Source: CAZEQD01 sp964514305 (GTDB taxonomy: Bacteria > Acidobacteriota > Aminicenantia > Aminicenantales > Aminicenantaceae). From it: a stretch of DNA of 56,520 nucleotides. How positions within the stretch are numbered: the first letter of the stretch is position 1; each line of letters begins with the position of its first letter. The notes beneath the pieces were generated by a model. It was not told the origin of the DNA, did not search any database, and worked only from the letters and a program-made list of their open reading frames with translations. The position numbers and the translations under genes are program-made. This document shows positions 24,163 to 32,330 of the stretch, piece after piece. The stretch lies in contig CAZEQD010000008.1 of assembly GCA_964514305.1 (NCBI GenBank), positions 1-56,520 of the forward strand, read 5' to 3'.

Positions 24163-24846
24163 ATGAGATATGATAAGAGAGAGGCTAAAATTGGCCTGCT
24201 GACCATTGGTCAATCGCCAAGGGATGATCTTACACCTGAAATAAAAGCCCTTCTTTCCCCTGGTCTCCAAATTATAGAATACGGCCTGCTTGATAAACTT
24301 AACCTTTCAGAAATTAAATCCTTAGAACCAGAAATTAACGAAATTCCTCTTGTTTCTCGCCTGAGGAACGGCCAACAGGTGGAGTTAAGCCCTAATAAAA
24401 TAAGCAGACTTTGGCTTCAAGCATTAAAATTGATGCAGACTAAGCTGAATATAAAGGCAGCCGGCCTTCTCTGTACCCATGACTTTGGCCAACAAACAGA
24501 ATCGCCAATCCCTGTTATTTTCCCCTTTAATTATCTTAAATTCTTAATTAACTATATCTTAAAACCCAACAGCCTGGGAGTAGTCGTCCCTTTAGCCAGC
24601 CAAATAAAAGCAACCAGAAATAAATGGGGAGAACACCGAGTTTTTGTCCAGTCCAAATCACCTTACACCCAGGACAAAAGTTGGCCAGAAATAGCCATCA
24701 GCCTGGCTCAGGCCAAAGTAGAAGCCGTGCTTCTGGACTGCATTGGTTACAAAATAAAAGATAAGCAGACTCTTCAAAATCTATTAAAAGTACCTATCCT
24801 TTTACCCAGGACTGTTCTTGCATTTGCCTTAAACCAGCTCTTTTAG
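24163..24846 (+). CDS. AroM family protein
   Basis: A 227-residue protein matching the AroM family, which belongs to the Asp/Glu/hydantoin racemase superfamily. IGLLTIGQSPRDDLTPEIKA at the N-terminus is the family signature. Conserved elsewhere are GLLDKLNLSEI, LCTHDF at the place of the first catalytic-type Cys, and AVLLDCIGYK with a second Cys. The cysteine pair would suit racemase-like proton transfer, but AroM activity itself is unproven. It lies 91 bases after DUF1177 on the same strand, with no strong ribosome site. With its neighbours it suggests handling of a hydantoin- or amino-acid-like substrate. Confidence 0.82.
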   Translation: MRYDKREAKIGLLTIGQSPRDDLTPEIKALLSPGLQIIEYGLLDKLNLSEIKSLEPEINEIPLVSRLRNGQQVELSPNKISRLWLQALKLMQTKLNIKAAGLLCTHDFGQQTESPIPVIFPFNYLKFLINYILKPNSLGVVVPLASQIKATRNKWGEHRVFVQSKSPYTQDKSWPEIAISLAQAKVEAVLLDCIGYKIKDKQTLQNLLKVPILLPRTVLAFALNQLF

Positions 24847-24877
24847 ATACAGAATTTATTAAAAAGGCGGGAAAGCT

Positions 24878-25287
24878 TCAATTGACTCTCTTGATTATGA
24901 CCAGGGTCATATCATCCATCGGCTCAGTTCCGGCTGTAAACGATTTAACCTCAGTCTGAATTTTTTCTAAAAGTTTTTTAGCTGACAGTTTTGAATGCTT
25001 TTTTACCAATTTGATAAGCCTCTCTTCAGTAAATTCTTCATTGTTCTTATTTCGGCTTTCAGTAATTCCATCCCCTTTTTACCCAAAACAAGAGGAGGGT
25101 TATGGCCAGCATTAACAAAAACTATCTCCCCATTTTCTTTATTTACTTCACAAAAGAAAAAAGTAATAAAACTGTTGGGAGCAGAACCTTCTTTATTAGC
25201 TATCACGGTTTTTAGGATGCTTACAAATGCCATCATAACTTTATTTATATTGAAAATTATTTTATAAAAAAAGAAGGAAGCTCTCAC
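24878..25287 (-). pseudogene. decayed SpoIIE/RsbU-type PP2C phosphatase
   Basis: On the - strand one frame gives FCEVNKENGEIVFVNAGHNP then PLVLGKKGMEL, the core of SpoIIE-type phosphatases. Another frame continues with TESRNKNNEEFTEERLIKLV and ends FTAGTEPMDDMTLVIIKRVN before a TGA at 24878. The segment between GKKGMEL and TESRN, about 50 residues in relatives (including the lyTDG region), is deleted and the join is out of frame. A second deletion is likely between EGSAPN and SFITFFF. The upstream sensor domains are missing. It is a relic, not a functional phosphatase. Confidence 0.8.
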
Positions 25288-25301
25288 AGCTGATTAAATC
25301 A

Positions 25302-26366
25302 ATGGAAGACCAAAAGAGTCAAGTAATTTATCAGTTTGTACCTTATGGAAAACATTTAGAGCCGCAAAAAAACAGATTGGTTTTAGATGTGGGAATGAAA
25401 ACAGCCCCTGGGGTTATAGACCACCATCATCCTCAAGCAGAAAAAGAATGTACTGCTTCTCTAATAGCTAAATATCCTCACCTCATTCTCGATCACCTCT
25501 ATCCCCAAGGTTTCGGCCCTAAAAATGAGTATCAGCCTTTGGTTATTGTTACCCATCGTTTTCCTGATTTTGATGCAGTGGCTTCAATTTTCTTGGCCTT
25601 AAAATTATTAGAGAAAGGAAAAATTGATGACTGGTTGGAAAAAATAGCTGCCTACACCAAAATGATCGATTCAGCTTGTCTGCCCAAAGAAATAGACCTC
25701 TCCTCTACTCCCTATTCTATCCTTAGAACTTTATTTAAAAAAATAAGAGGAGATGTAACTCAAATCAGCTTAGCCAGGATTGAAGAAGGCTTAACTTTCA
25801 TGAATTTCCTTTATACCAGAGCAGCCGAGGGCTATGATATCTATGAAAACCGCCTGCTTTTCTCAGGTATAGAAAAATATGAAAGAGCTATGAGGGAGGC
25901 TGAGGATGATTACTTTGATTACCTACTCGATCTTAGGCATTCCCTGAAAATTAAAATATTTCTACCTTTAATATCCGGCCAAGGAGGAAAAGAGGTTGAT
26001 GGTCTTATTGTTAAGAACCCAAAAAGTTATCTACTCAAAGAATGGGCTCGCCGAGATAGAGAGAATTCTTCCTTAAAACAAGGCTTTTCTTTCTTGATGA
26101 CCAACATCAGAAATAAAAGATACATTCTTGGTGTTGATCCTCAACAAAAAATATACCTGCGAGGGTTAGGAGATTTACTAAACCAAAAAGAGGAAATAAA
26201 AAGGAAAGAACAAGGCCGGACATTCAATTACCGCTGGTATGAGGGTAATTGCCCTTTTTTTAACTATCGGATTATCGATTCGCCTCTCGATGGTTCAAGC
26301 CTTAGCCATCAAGAAATAATAGACACTTTATTATCTTTCAGTCAAAATATAAAATCTCAATATTAG
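25302..26366 (+). CDS. DHH-like protein with motifs in swapped order
   Basis: A 354-residue soluble protein not matched to a named family. Residues 26-43 read RLVLDVGMKTAPGVIDHHHP, with D29 and the DHHH at 40-43. Residues 82-95 read IVTHRFPDFDAVAS. In DHH phosphoesterases the HxxPDxDAxxS motif comes first and the DHH motif later; here the order is reversed, as in a circular permutation. Those motifs bind two Mn ions in the family. The C-terminal half is rich in charged residues, with TRAAEGYDIYENRLLFSG and FNYRWYEGNCPFFNYRIID. No ribosome site is clear. It stands alone between the phosphatase relic and the tRNA genes. Phosphodiester or polyphosphate hydrolysis is only a guess. Confidence 0.6.
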   Translation: MEDQKSQVIYQFVPYGKHLEPQKNRLVLDVGMKTAPGVIDHHHPQAEKECTASLIAKYPHLILDHLYPQGFGPKNEYQPLVIVTHRFPDFDAVASIFLALKLLEKGKIDDWLEKIAAYTKMIDSACLPKEIDLSSTPYSILRTLFKKIRGDVTQISLARIEEGLTFMNFLYTRAAEGYDIYENRLLFSGIEKYERAMREAEDDYFDYLLDLRHSLKIKIFLPLISGQGGKEVDGLIVKNPKSYLLKEWARRDRENSSLKQGFSFLMTNIRNKRYILGVDPQQKIYLRGLGDLLNQKEEIKRKEQGRTFNYRWYEGNCPFFNYRIIDSPLDGSSLSHQEIIDTLLSFSQNIKSQY

Positions 26367-26388
26367 TCGAAAAAAGATTTAACACAGT

Positions 26389-26614
<226 letters not shown>

Positions 26615-26694
26615 TTAATTATTCCTTAATGAGTGCTATTTTACCATTTTTCTTATTATAAACAAAATTTTTGTAATATTTGTTGCCTGATAAA

Positions 26695-26781
26695 CGGAGG
26701 GAGAGGGATTCGAACCCCCGTCCCGATTACTCGGGAAGCGATTTTCAAGACCGCCGCCTTAAACCACTCGGCCATCCCTCC
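26695..26781 (-). tRNA. tRNA-Ser (anticodon TGA)
   Basis: The acceptor starts GGAGGGA and ends TCCCTCC-G; the anticodon loop is CTTGAAA in a GCGGT/ATCGC stem. A long variable arm (TTCCCGAGTAATCGGGA) and T arm GGGGG-TTCGAAT-CCCCC are present. The length is 87. CCA is not encoded, unlike the GCT tRNA 80 bases away. Confidence 0.96.
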
Positions 26782-26862
26782 ATTATTTATTCATTTTAAC
26801 CAAGGAATTATAATCAAGCAACCATTCACCTCGGGTAACTCTAGAGAAAAGCAGCTTACAGT

Positions 26863-28134
26863 TTAAGCTATTTTTTCTAAACCACCCATATATGGTTGAA
26901 GAGCCTGGGGTATGAGAACAGTACCATCTTCCTGTTGAAAACTTTCCAGAATAGCGCTTACGGTCCGCCCCAATGCTACTCCAGATCCGTTTAGAGTATG
27001 GACATATTCTAACTTCGCTTTAGCCTGCCGGCGAAAACGAATGTTAGCCCTCCTGGCTTGAAAATCCTCACAGTTGGTACAAGATGAAATTTCCAAGTAT
27101 TTTTTTCTATAGGGCATCCACAGTTCTAAGTCGTAAGTTTTGGCCCCGGAAAATCCCAGCTCAGCGCTGCAAAGACTGACTACCCGGTAATGAAGGCCTA
27201 ATCTTTTTAAAACTTCTTCGGCATCATTGGTCATCCTCTCCAGCTCTTGGTATGAATTTTCGGGTAAAGAAAAAGTCATCAATTCCACCTTATTAAATTG
27301 ATGCTGACGGATTAAGCCTCTAATATCTTTTCCATAAGAGCCAGCTTCTCTTCGGAAACAGGGTGTGTAAGCCACAAATCTTCGGGGTAGAGAGTCTGCC
27401 TCCAGAATTTCCTGGCGGTAGATGTTGGTTAGAGGAACTTCGGCAGTAGGAATCATATACCAGGTATAACCTTTCAGCTTAAAAAGGTCATTTTCGAATT
27501 TAGGCAAATTGCCGGTACCAATCATACTTTCTCTATTAACAATAAAAGGAGGGATAACTTCGGTATAACCTCCCTCTTTTGTATGGATATCCAGCATAAA
27601 GTTGATTAAAGCCCTTTCCAGTTTGGCTCCAGCTCCAAAATAAATAGCAAACCTGGAGCCGGTCATCTTGGCCGCCCGCTCAAAATCTAAAATACCCAGC
27701 CCTTTTCCTATTTCCCAATGAGGCAGGACTGGAAAGGAAAATTTTGGCTTGCGGCCAAATTTTCTGATTACAACATTATCTTCAGGGCCTTGACCAACTA
27801 CAACCGATTCATTAGGAAGGTTTGGAATATTAAGAAGAATATCTTTTAACCTATCGTCAATTTCTTTAAGTTGCGTCTCCAGGCTTTTTATCTCTTCAGA
27901 TACTTTCTTCATCTCGGCAATCAGCCTCGAAGGATCTTGGCCTTCTCTTTTTTGATTAGCAATAAGGTCTGAAGTTTTATTTCTGGCAGCTCGAAGACTT
28001 TCTACTTTCTTTAATATTTCTTTTTTTTGATCATAAAGTTGGCGGAATGGGGTCAGCTTTACAGACAAACCTCGCCATTTCGTTTTTTTGGCCACAAGCT
28101 CATAATTCTGGTAGACAAATTTTGCATCCAACAT
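26863..28134 (-). CDS. serS: serine--tRNA ligase
   Basis: A 423-residue class II synthetase of normal length. The N-terminal coiled-coil arm spans about residues 25-105. Motif 2 lies around CFRREAGSYGKDIRGLIRQH, and motif 3 is GSGVALGRTVSAILESFQ. IPTAEVPLTNIYRQEIL and SSCTNCEDFQARR are further SerRS signatures. Two tRNA-Ser genes (TGA, then GCT) follow on the same strand 81 and 248 bases past its stop, so enzyme and substrates may share a transcript. Confidence 0.97.
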   Translation of the reverse strand: MLDAKFVYQNYELVAKKTKWRGLSVKLTPFRQLYDQKKEILKKVESLRAARNKTSDLIANQKREGQDPSRLIAEMKKVSEEIKSLETQLKEIDDRLKDILLNIPNLPNESVVVGQGPEDNVVIRKFGRKPKFSFPVLPHWEIGKGLGILDFERAAKMTGSRFAIYFGAGAKLERALINFMLDIHTKEGGYTEVIPPFIVNRESMIGTGNLPKFENDLFKLKGYTWYMIPTAEVPLTNIYRQEILEADSLPRRFVAYTPCFRREAGSYGKDIRGLIRQHQFNKVELMTFSLPENSYQELERMTNDAEEVLKRLGLHYRVVSLCSAELGFSGAKTYDLELWMPYRKKYLEISSCTNCEDFQARRANIRFRRQAKAKLEYVHTLNGSGVALGRTVSAILESFQQEDGTVLIPQALQPYMGGLEKIA

Positions 28135-28255
28135 GGGCTAGATTATAACATAAGTAATCCGTATCTGGCATCCAATTTTTTTCTTAAGTAAACATCCCTA
28201 AAACCATGATAGCTAATAATAAATAAGCTCATACTTATAGGACAGCAATTTTCTT

Positions 28256-28299
28256 CCATCCGAGTCCATAGCGGTGGGTGGGAGTCTTGACGAGGATGG
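28256..28299 (+). repeat. G-rich CCATCC...GGATGG element, copy 2
   Basis: It begins CCATCC, contains CCATAGCGGTGGGTGGG, and ends GAGGATGG. The terminal six bases are inverted copies. It matches the reverse complement of 42622-42669 and, partly, 11335-11371. It lies in the 356-base serS-cobO spacer, which otherwise shows only the cobO promoter; no B12 riboswitch box was recognised. Confidence 0.7.
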
Positions 28300-28450
28300 A
28301 GGGAGATCGATGCCAAATTTCATTTCTTCGTGAGGAACTTCAATTCTTACAATTTTGGGGATGCTTTCTCTGCTTAATCTCAGCCAGCTCAGGAAATTTT
28401 TCCAAATTGGTGGAAAAACATGCTTATGGAGTCATAAAGCCAAATATATA

Positions 28451-28479
28451 TTGACTCCCTAACTCTAATAAAATATAGT
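28451..28479 (+). promoter_or_regulatory. sigma-70-type promoter for cobO
   Basis: TTGACT (28451-28456), a 17-base spacer and TATAGT (28474-28479). Transcription would start near 28486, about five bases before the first ATG of cobO and about 59 bases before the second candidate ATG at 28545. Confidence 0.65.
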
Positions 28480-28490
28480 TTTAGAGGCAC

Positions 28491-29066
28491 ATGAAAAAAA
28501 ATTTAATTTCCAAAAAAAGTAAAAAAGGCCATAAAAATGAGGCCATGCAAGGATATATCCAAATTTACACTGGCAACGGCAAGGGCAAAACTACCGCTGC
28601 CTTGGGCTTAGCCCTGCGGGCTGCTGGTTACGGCTTCCGCAGCTACATCGGTCAATTCCTCAAAGGACAATCTTATGGGGAACTCTCTTCTTTAATAAAA
28701 TTACAACCGCTTATTACCATCGAACAATTCGGCCGCAAAGGCTTTATTCATGTTACCAAAAATCCAGATGCAGAAGACATAAAAAGAGCCAAACATGGGC
28801 TAAAAAAATGCCTGGAAGCTATGCTCTCCGGCCAATTCAAAATAATAATTCTTGATGAAATAAATGTGGCTGTTTACTTTAATCTTCTCACTGAAAAAGA
28901 AGTCCTCGAATTTATGGCTAAAAAACCGAAAGAGGTAGAGCTTGTCTTGACGGGAAGATATGCTCCGCCCGCCTTTATGGAAAAGGCTGATTTAGTCACA
29001 GAGATGAAAGAAATAAAGCATTATTACCAGCAAGGCGTTAAAGCCCGCTTAGGCATTGAAAAATAA
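28491..29066 (+). CDS. cobO: corrinoid adenosyltransferase, CobO/BtuR type
   Basis: A 191-residue CobO-type enzyme that adds the adenosyl group to cob(I)alamin or a precursor using ATP. The P-loop GNGKGKTTAALG (from residue 28) and IILDEINVAVYFNLLTEKEV are diagnostic. The first ATG (28491) adds a lysine-rich leader of 18 residues; the second (28545, MQGYIQIYTGNG) gives the customary N-terminus. The promoter lies so near the first ATG that its AGAGG ribosome site would be at or before the transcript start, which makes the choice uncertain. It is followed by a small zincin and a DapA-family gene in a compact run. Confidence 0.92.
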   Translation: MKKNLISKKSKKGHKNEAMQGYIQIYTGNGKGKTTAALGLALRAAGYGFRSYIGQFLKGQSYGELSSLIKLQPLITIEQFGRKGFIHVTKNPDAEDIKRAKHGLKKCLEAMLSGQFKIIILDEINVAVYFNLLTEKEVLEFMAKKPKEVELVLTGRYAPPAFMEKADLVTEMKEIKHYYQQGVKARLGIEK

Positions 29067-29070
29067 ACTT

Positions 29071-29439
29071 ATGAAACGAGAGGAATTCGAAAAGTTGGTG
29101 GAGGAAGCCCTGGCCTCGATTCCTAAAAAATTTAAGAAACGTCTTCAAAACCTGGCAGTTATTATTGAAGACAGGCCAGACAGAAAAACTTACCGCCGCA
29201 CAGGAAAATCCACCTTAAGCACCATCTTAGGTCTTTACCATGGAGTTCCTTTCAGACATCGAGGTCCTTTTTATGGGAATATCCCTCCAGATGTAATCGT
29301 CATTTATCAAAAGTCAATTGAAGAAATATGTTATTCAGAAGAGGAAATAAGAAAAAAAGTTAAAGAAGTGGTCTTTCATGAAATCGGACATTATTTTGGC
29401 CTGAGCGAAAAAGAACTGAGACAGATTGAAAAAATATAA
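29071..29439 (+). CDS. small zincin-like metallopeptidase (PF06262 type)
   Basis: A 122-residue protein from the ATG at 29071; a TTG at 29056 that would overlap cobO is less likely. MKREEFEKLVEEALASIP is the normal family N-terminus. ILGLYHGVPFRHRG is the conserved middle, and VFHEIGHYFGL holds H103, E104 and H107 of the HExxH zinc site. These small cytoplasmic zincins are widespread, but their substrates are not known. It lies only a few bases after cobO and nine bases before the DapA-like gene, so the three are probably co-transcribed. Confidence 0.88.
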   Translation: MKREEFEKLVEEALASIPKKFKKRLQNLAVIIEDRPDRKTYRRTGKSTLSTILGLYHGVPFRHRGPFYGNIPPDVIVIYQKSIEEICYSEEEIRKKVKEVVFHEIGHYFGLSEKELRQIEKI

Positions 29440-29448
29440 GGAGGGACA

Positions 29449-30342
29449 ATGAAGGCTGACTTGGTAGGCATTTTTGCCGCTTTAACCACTCCCTTTATCC
29501 AGACCAAAATCTCTCTGGAAGAATTCAAAGAGAATATCGAGAAATATAACACCTTTGACCTGGCTGGCTATGTGATTCTGGGCTCAACTGGAGAAAGTGT
29601 CTATTTAACAGATGAAGAATCAGAAAAATTAGTAGTGGCCGCCAAAAAGATTGCTTCTGCGGACAAAAAAATTATTATAGGTACGGCCAGGGAATCAACA
29701 GAAATAACTTTAGACTTCACCCAGCGGATGGCTGCCTTAGGCATTGATGCCGCCCTAATTAGAACTCCCAGCTATTTTACTTCTGAAATGAACAGCCAGG
29801 CTTTAAAGAAACATTATTTAACTATCGCTGATAAAACTGAAGTTCCAATTTTGATTTATAATATCCCTCAATACACTGGAGTTTCTGTGGATAAAAAGCT
29901 TATAATCGATCTTTCCTCTCATCCTAAAATCGCCGGCCTTAAGGACAGCTCGGGAAACCTTTCTTTCCTAGCTGAGGTGGCCCCTAAGGTTAATCAAGAC
30001 TTCAGTATTCTGTTGGGAGCAGGAGATTTGATGCTGCCCGGCCTGCTTCTAGGAGCTAAAGGAGGGATTCTCAGACTGGCTGATGTGGCCCCTGGACTAT
30101 GTGCTCAGCTCTATAAGCTTTTCCTAGAAGGCAGGATTGAAGAAGCCCGCCAGTTGCAATTGGCCTTAGCCCCTCTTAATAAAGCCATAGCTAAAAGCTA
30201 TGGGATTGCTGGCCTCAAATATGCTCTTGATCTTGTCGGCTACTTTGGCGGTCTGCCTCGTTCTCCTCTCTTACCCCTAACTCCGGAAGGCAAAAAAGAA
30301 ATTGAGAGTATCCTTAGCGATCTGGGCCTTTTAAAGAAGTAA
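29449..30342 (+). CDS. dihydrodipicolinate synthase/N-acetylneuraminate lyase family protein
   Basis: A 297-residue TIM-barrel class I aldolase-type enzyme. The Schiff-base lysine is K165 in IAGLKDSSGN, the proton-shuttle Tyr is Y137 in IYNIPQYTG, and the pyruvate-binding loop is GSTGES at 45-50. ALTTPF near residue 11 is typical. The ribosome site AGGAGGG precedes the ATG. It could be DapA for lysine synthesis or a lyase for another keto acid; no lysine-pathway gene is nearby, so the substrate stays open. Confidence 0.88.
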   Translation: MKADLVGIFAALTTPFIQTKISLEEFKENIEKYNTFDLAGYVILGSTGESVYLTDEESEKLVVAAKKIASADKKIIIGTARESTEITLDFTQRMAALGIDAALIRTPSYFTSEMNSQALKKHYLTIADKTEVPILIYNIPQYTGVSVDKKLIIDLSSHPKIAGLKDSSGNLSFLAEVAPKVNQDFSILLGAGDLMLPGLLLGAKGGILRLADVAPGLCAQLYKLFLEGRIEEARQLQLALAPLNKAIAKSYGIAGLKYALDLVGYFGGLPRSPLLPLTPEGKKEIESILSDLGLLKK

Positions 30343-30855
30343 ATTGGAACCCCCCTCTCAGAAGGTAGCGCTCCAGCCGCTTTTGAGAGGCTAAAAAAAG
30401 AAGGCAAATACAAATTTCGAGGCCTTTCCTGCCATCAAAATCATCATCAAGTGGTAAAGAAAGCTATAGAATGTGGTTATTATGATATGGTTCAAGTCGG
30501 TTACAATGTTTTTGATATTCAAGAAAAACAAACTGAGATTGAAGTCTATGAGGATTATTCAGGGGCAAGCGGCCTTAGAAGCCTTATAGCCCTAGCTAAA
30601 GCGAAAGATATAGGCGTTATTGCCATGAAAACCCTTAAAGTTGGCGGGAAAAGACAAAATCTTGAGAAATACAAAACAGGGACAACTTCAATTCTTCAAG
30701 CAATGCTGAAATAGGTTCTAGCCGATAAAAATGTGTCTTCGGCCGTAACAGAAACGATGAGCTTTAAAGAACTGGAAGAGGATTTACGTTTAACTTGTTT
30801 TGGCCTCGTTTGGATCAACCCTCTCCCCAGCAACTTATACTCAAAAATAACCTAG
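30343..30855 (+). pseudogene. aldo/keto reductase pseudogene
   Basis: The frame that follows the DapA-like stop codon without a break reads AFERLKKEGKYKFRGLSCHQ, then DMVQVGYNVFD and GVIAMKTLKVGGK, all from the second half of an aldo/keto reductase. At 30712-30714 a TAG stands where relatives have Trp (AMLK-stop-VLADKNVSSAV), then the frame continues TETMSFKELEEDL to a TAG at 30853-30855. The catalytic N-terminal half (Asp, Tyr, Lys) is absent. It is a 5'-truncated relic with at least one nonsense mutation. The ATG at 30451 would give only an 87-residue fragment. Confidence 0.85.
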
Positions 30856-30887
30856 GCCAATAGGCTGTTTAATTTTTGTTTAAAAAT

Positions 30888-31162
30888 GGACCGTGCACCT
30901 GACTCCGACTCCACTTTACCTGCGTTATCCCTGCAGTTAGCTCAGGTAAGGCTTACCTGCAGCACAAGAGACTCAGCTGCTACCGCTGCTACCTCCCGGT
31001 CCTGACGGGGTTCACAGCCAGCTCTTTGCACAGGGCCCTAGCCCTCAACACCACTTACAGAGACACTGTCCAGACAAAGCTAAGCCTCGGTCAGGGATTC
31101 AGCCCCACTGTAGCGGATTGTGGGTAACAGGGCACCGCTAGCTCCCCACCTAGCACGGTCCC
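30888..31162 (-). ncRNA. ffs: large-type bacterial SRP RNA with Alu domain
   Basis: On the - strand the ends pair GGACCGTGC with GCACGGTCC. The 5' part carries GTGCTAGGTGGGGAGCTAGC and GGTGCCCTGTTACCC then GCAATCC-like CACAATCCGCTA, the Alu-domain consensus known from Bacillus scRNA. Domain IV is GTCAGGACCGGGAGGTAGCA with a GNRA-type loop (GGGA) and the asymmetric AGCAG bulge that bind Ffh. GAGCTAACTGC follows near the 3' end, as in Bacillus. The transcript ends before ATTTTTA, a short T run. A TATAAA lies some 16 bases upstream of the pairing 5' end, so the real 5' end may be about ten bases longer. Confidence 0.94.
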
Positions 31163-31264
31163 TAAGTTCGAGGCTAATTTTATAAGTAATAATTTTTTCT
31201 TTTTCATTATCCACCCAGAAATCCTACCTTTATCCCCAGAATTTGTCAATAGAGGATAGGCATT

Positions 31265-31294
31265 AGGCGGGCCGTTGGGGACAATGGAGCCTCC
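31265..31294. repeat. palindromic repeat, copy upstream of the YugP-like gene
   Basis: GGCGGGCCGTTGGGGACAAT then GGAGCCTCC: the core GTTG-GGGA-CAAT matches the GYTG-loop-CARY core of the gcv-region copies, with outer GGC/GCC pairing. Confidence 0.65.
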
Positions 31295-31341
31295 AGGTTT
31301 TGGATCTGACTTCCTGCCAATTTTTTTGGTCTTGTTCTTAA

Positions 31342-31370
31342 TTGAAAAAAGAAAGCCATCTTGCTATCAT
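31342..31370 (+). promoter_or_regulatory. promoter for the YugP-like peptidase gene
   Basis: TTGAAA (31342-31347), a 17-base spacer and TATCAT (31365-31370), with TGC just before the -10. AAGGTG lies before the ATG at 31388. Confidence 0.6.
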
Positions 31371-31387
31371 AAATAAGGTGATTAAAA

Positions 31388-32074
31388 ATGTTTTTTTGGG
31401 ATTATACTTTTTTCCTGTTAATTCCGCCTCTGTTATTGGCTCTTTATGCCCAACAAAAAGTTAAATCTACTTATAAACGTTTCAGTACTAAATTGGCTGC
31501 CTCTCGCCTTTCAGGAGCAGAATTAGCCCGTCAAATCCTGCGAGCCAGAAGAGCTGAAGTGCCTGTGGAAAAAGTAAAAGGACAGCTTACCGATCATTAT
31601 GACCCCAGAAAAAGAGTTTTAAGACTTTCAGAAGGCGTTTATAACAGCAGTTCCCTGGCTGCTTTGGGCATTGCCGCTCATGAAACAGGGCATGCTCTCC
31701 AACACCAAAGCGGCTATCTTCCCCTGCAGCTCAGAAATGCTATTTACCCAGTGGCCAATTTAGGCTCATCTCTTGCTTTCCCTCTTTTCTTCATCGGCTT
31801 CATTTTCAGCCGCCAGGGTCCGAGTATTCTAATGGACATCGGCATTCTTCTTTTTGCTGGGGCTGTATTCTTTAGTGTCTTGACTCTCCCTGTGGAATTC
31901 AACGCTTCCCGGCGAGCTTTGGCCCTTCTCAAAGAAGGCGGCTATCTTAAGCCAGAGGAGATTTCTCAAGCCAGACAGGTGCTAATAGCAGCCGCTTTAA
32001 CCTATGTTGCAGCCACTGCCATGGCGGCCATGCAACTGCTGCGAATGTTTATTCTGCGCAGCTACCGTCGTTAA
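31388..32074 (+). CDS. membrane zinc metallopeptidase, YugP family
   Basis: A 228-residue membrane protein. A hydrophobic N-terminus spans about residues 4-21. The zinc site is H98, E99 and H102 in AAHETGHALQHQSGY, and two more hydrophobic segments follow it (YPVANLGSSLAFPLFFIGF and IGILLFAGAVFFSVLTLPV). The sequence ending LPVEFNASRRAL carries the third zinc-ligand-type acidic residue of the family. This is the PF04298 neutral zinc peptidase family, related to M48. The natural substrate is unknown. It has its own promoter and stands alone. Confidence 0.9.
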   Translation: MFFWDYTFFLLIPPLLLALYAQQKVKSTYKRFSTKLAASRLSGAELARQILRARRAEVPVEKVKGQLTDHYDPRKRVLRLSEGVYNSSSLAALGIAAHETGHALQHQSGYLPLQLRNAIYPVANLGSSLAFPLFFIGFIFSRQGPSILMDIGILLFAGAVFFSVLTLPVEFNASRRALALLKEGGYLKPEEISQARQVLIAAALTYVAATAMAAMQLLRMFILRSYRR

Positions 32075-32100
32075 GCCAGGCCCTCATTTACATACATTCA

Positions 32101-32294
32101 CTGGCTGTTGACGCCAGGAGACCCTATATCAACCATTAAATTACCCATTGTGGACAACAGCCCCTATGTTTATCTTCCTTAAATCTTAAACTTTAAACCT
32201 TACCTCTTCCCCTTCGTTTCTAACTCCTTACTCCCCACTCTTTACTCTTTACTCCTTATCTTTTAAGGACGGTCCCCTGAAGACAACGTACCCT
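32101..32294. repeat. composite repeat cluster downstream of the YugP-like gene
   Basis: Three palindromic copies: about 32101-32127 (CTGGCTGTTGACGCCAGG, diverged), 32152-32176 (CATTGTGGACAACAGCCCC) and 32268-32294 (GGTCCCCTGAAGACAACG then TACCCTAC). Between them, 32180-32262 carries AAATCTTAAACTTTAAACC and CTCCTTACTCCCCACTC with TTTACTCTTTACTCC, the complement of the stop-associated AGTAAGGAGTAAAGAG module. The 313-base spacer holds no gene. Confidence 0.72.
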
Positions 32295-32330
32295 ACATTT
32301 TTATCTGAAGAATCTTTTTTATCTTTCCTC

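Noticed and set aside
24995..25267. 90-residue + strand frame
   Set aside because: It is the complement of the SpoIIE-type phosphatase relic, which has clear family motifs.
26633..26866. 77-residue + strand reading frame with GGRGIRTPVPITREAI
   Set aside because: It is the antisense of tRNA-Ser(TGA); such phrases are a well-known artefact of translating tRNA complements.
28135..28490. cobalamin riboswitch upstream of cobO
   Set aside because: No B12-box-like sequence or matching stem set was seen; the spacer holds a G-rich repeat and a plain promoter.
30355..30392. hairpin CCTCTCA/TGAGAGG after the DapA-like gene as a terminator
   Set aside because: It is followed by an A run, not a T run, on the coding strand, and it lies within the reductase relic.
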